Shown here in pieces: positions 4,006 to 5,215 of a stretch of 5,215 nt of DNA. Source of the stretch: Gaiellasilicea sp045403015 (GTDB lineage Bacteria; Actinomycetota; Thermoleophilia; Gaiellales; Gaiellaceae). Below the pieces are notes generated by a model that searched no databases, had not been told where the DNA came from, and saw only the letters and a program-made list of their open reading frames with translations. The DNA lies in assembly GCA_045403015.1 (NCBI GenBank), contig JAXIPI010000133.1, positions 1-5,215 on the forward strand, given 5' to 3'. The translations under genes and the position numbers were made by a program. The first letter of the stretch is position 1. Every line of letters begins with the position of its first letter.

Positions 4006-5215
4006 CTAGAGCGCTCGCAGGAACGCGAGCAGGTCTTTCTTCTCCGGCTCCGTCAGCTTCGCGCCGACCACGAGGTTGAAGAACTCCACCGTGTCGTCGA
4101 GGGTCAGGAGCCGGTCGTCGTGGAGGTAGGGCGGCGAGTCCTTGATCCCCCGGAGCGGAAACGTCTTGATGGGCCCGTCCGCGCTCGCCATGCGTCCGTT
4201 GATCATCCGCGGCTTGAAGAAGCGCTCCACCTGGAGGTTGTGCATGGTGTTGTCGGTGTAGTACGGCGGCTGGTGGCAGGTGGCGCACTGCGCCTTGCCG
4301 AAGAACAGGGCCTGGCCGCGCATCTCCGTTTCGCTCGCCTTCTTGGGATCCAGCTTCCCGTCGATGCCGAGCTTGGGCGCGGGAGGGAAGTCCAGCAGCT
4401 CCTGAAACTCCGCCATGAAGTGGACCTGGCTCCCCCTTTCGAGGATGTTGACCCCTTTCTTCGTGGCGATGACCGGATCTCCGTCGAAGTAGGCGGCCCG
4501 CTGCTCGAACTCCGTGAAGTCCTCGACGCTCTTGAGAGCCCGCTGTGAGCCGAAAAGCCGCTGGATGTTCACGCCGCGCAGGGACGGGGTGTCGATGCGA
4601 TGGCGAAATTGCTGCGGCCGGACGTCGCCCGCCAGGTGAGTGGAGGCGTTGGTATGCCCGTTGCCGTGACAATCGAAACAGGTGACGCCGCGGCTGGGCC
4701 GTTCGCTCCGCCGGTCCTCGGTCTGGTTGAACTGTTGCTGGGGGAAGGGCGTCACCAGCAGCCGCAGGCCCTCGATCTGCTTCGGATTCAAGATGCCGCC
4801 AAACAGCTCATAGTAGTTGTCGATGGTGACGAGCTTCCCCTTGGAGACGTCGCCCAGGTCGGGGCGCGTGGTCAGGAAGATGGGCGCCGGGAACTCGGGG
4901 AGGAGGTGGTCCGGCAAGTCGTATTCGAGGTCGAAGCGGGTCAGGTCTCGGCCCTCCTGCTTCTTTATCTCGTCGATTTGGAACTTCGGGAAGAGCATCC
5001 CGCCCTCGGGGTGGTTGGGATGCGGCAGGGGCAGGAAGCCACGGGGGAACGCGTCCGCGTTCCGGATCTCTTCCGGGCTCATGGCGGCCAGCTTGTCCCA
5101 CGTCGTGCCCTGCGGGAGGCGGGCGCGCGCGCCCTCCTGGACGGCCTTTCCCCGCGTCATGGTCACGCCGCTCGCCGGACGGTTGGTGAGGTCGTAGCGC
5201 TCGGCGAGCAGGTCC
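4006..5215 (-). CDS. Di-heme c-type cytochrome, cytochrome c peroxidase/MauG-like (5' end outside window)
   Basis: The frame is open from the right edge to the TAG at 4006, giving 402 visible residues. The start and any signal peptide lie outside. A GTG at 5166 and an ATG at 5160 exist, but upstream in-frame residues (LLAERYDLTNRPASGVTM) look coding, so these are internal. Two covalent heme c sites are visible: CFDCH (4666-4680) and CATCH (4273-4287). RIDTPSLRGVNIQRLF between them, and FPLRGIKDSPPYLHDD with LTEPEKKDLLAFLRAL at the C-terminus, follow the pattern of di-heme cytochrome c peroxidase/MauG proteins, which move electrons in the periplasm to peroxide or another oxidant. The conserved N-terminal block (FPRGFLPLPHPNHPEGG, MLFPKFQIDEIK) is not typical of classical peroxidases. 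As I recall, close relatives are often labelled 'cytochrome B6', which does not fit CxxCH hemes. The physiological substrate cannot be read from the sequence. Confidence 0.9.
   Translation of the reverse strand, partial: DLLAERYDLTNRPASGVTMTRGKAVQEGARARLPQGTTWDKLAAMSPEEIRNADAFPRGFLPLPHPNHPEGGMLFPKFQIDEIKKQEGRDLTRFDLEYDLPDHLLPEFPAPIFLTTRPDLGDVSKGKLVTIDNYYELFGGILNPKQIEGLRLLVTPFPQQQFNQTEDRRSERPSRGVTCFDCHGNGHTNASTHLAGDVRPQQFRHRIDTPSLRGVNIQRLFGSQRALKSVEDFTEFEQRAAYFDGDPVIATKKGVNILERGSQVHFMAEFQELLDFPPAPKLGIDGKLDPKKASETEMRGQALFFGKAQCATCHQPPYYTDNTMHNLQVERFFKPRMINGRMASADGPIKTFPLRGIKDSPPYLHDDRLLTLDDTVEFFNLVVGAKLTEPEKKDLLAFLRAL

Noticed and set aside
3923..4672. A 249-codon minus-strand frame overlapping the cytochrome gene.
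   Set aside because: It is an alternative frame of the di-heme cytochrome on the same strand. It is Arg/Pro/His-rich without motifs and lacks the CxxCH sites.

Overview
The window is high-GC bacterial DNA, and every gene supported here lies on the minus strand. A periplasmic-type di-heme c cytochrome points to a Gram-negative bacterium with respiratory or peroxidase-type electron transfer. The window holds no taxonomic marker, so I do not name a lineage. In transcription order (right to left on the plus-strand coordinates) it contains: the 5'-truncated end of a di-heme cytochrome c gene (4006-5215); a complete group II intron encoding its own reverse transcriptase/maturase (1931-3906); a small three-helix membrane protein of unknown function (1596-1928); a roughly 200-base stretch without a convincing gene; a complete IS630-family insertion sequence (145-1389); and the first 37 codons of what looks like a zinc-type NAD(P)-dependent alcohol dehydrogenase (1-113).

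Two mobile elements make up about 62% of the window (3.2 of 5.2 kb), and both sit between host genes rather than inside them. The intron looks intact. It has a GTGCG 5' end, a canonical domain V with an AGC triad and GAAA loop, a domain VI hairpin ending in AC, and an uninterrupted RT/maturase ORF with a YADD box but no C-terminal endonuclease. A 7-bp IBS1-EBS1 pairing fits the inferred 5' splice site. The intron is inserted 2 nt before the start codon of the small membrane protein, in the same orientation as its neighbours, so a read-through transcript could be spliced.

The IS630 copy has both imperfect terminal inverted repeats and the family's TA target duplication. Its transposase is split into an HTH frame and a DDE frame at a run of six C residues. 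The element lies 31 nt upstream of the alcohol dehydrogenase start, leaving that gene's Shine-Dalgarno sequence in place but separating it from its original upstream DNA.

I see no new defence, toxin or CRISPR-like system. The points most worth checking are the intron's position and domain VI, the IS630 frame break, the possible effect of IS630 on the dehydrogenase, and the two poorly characterised host proteins.
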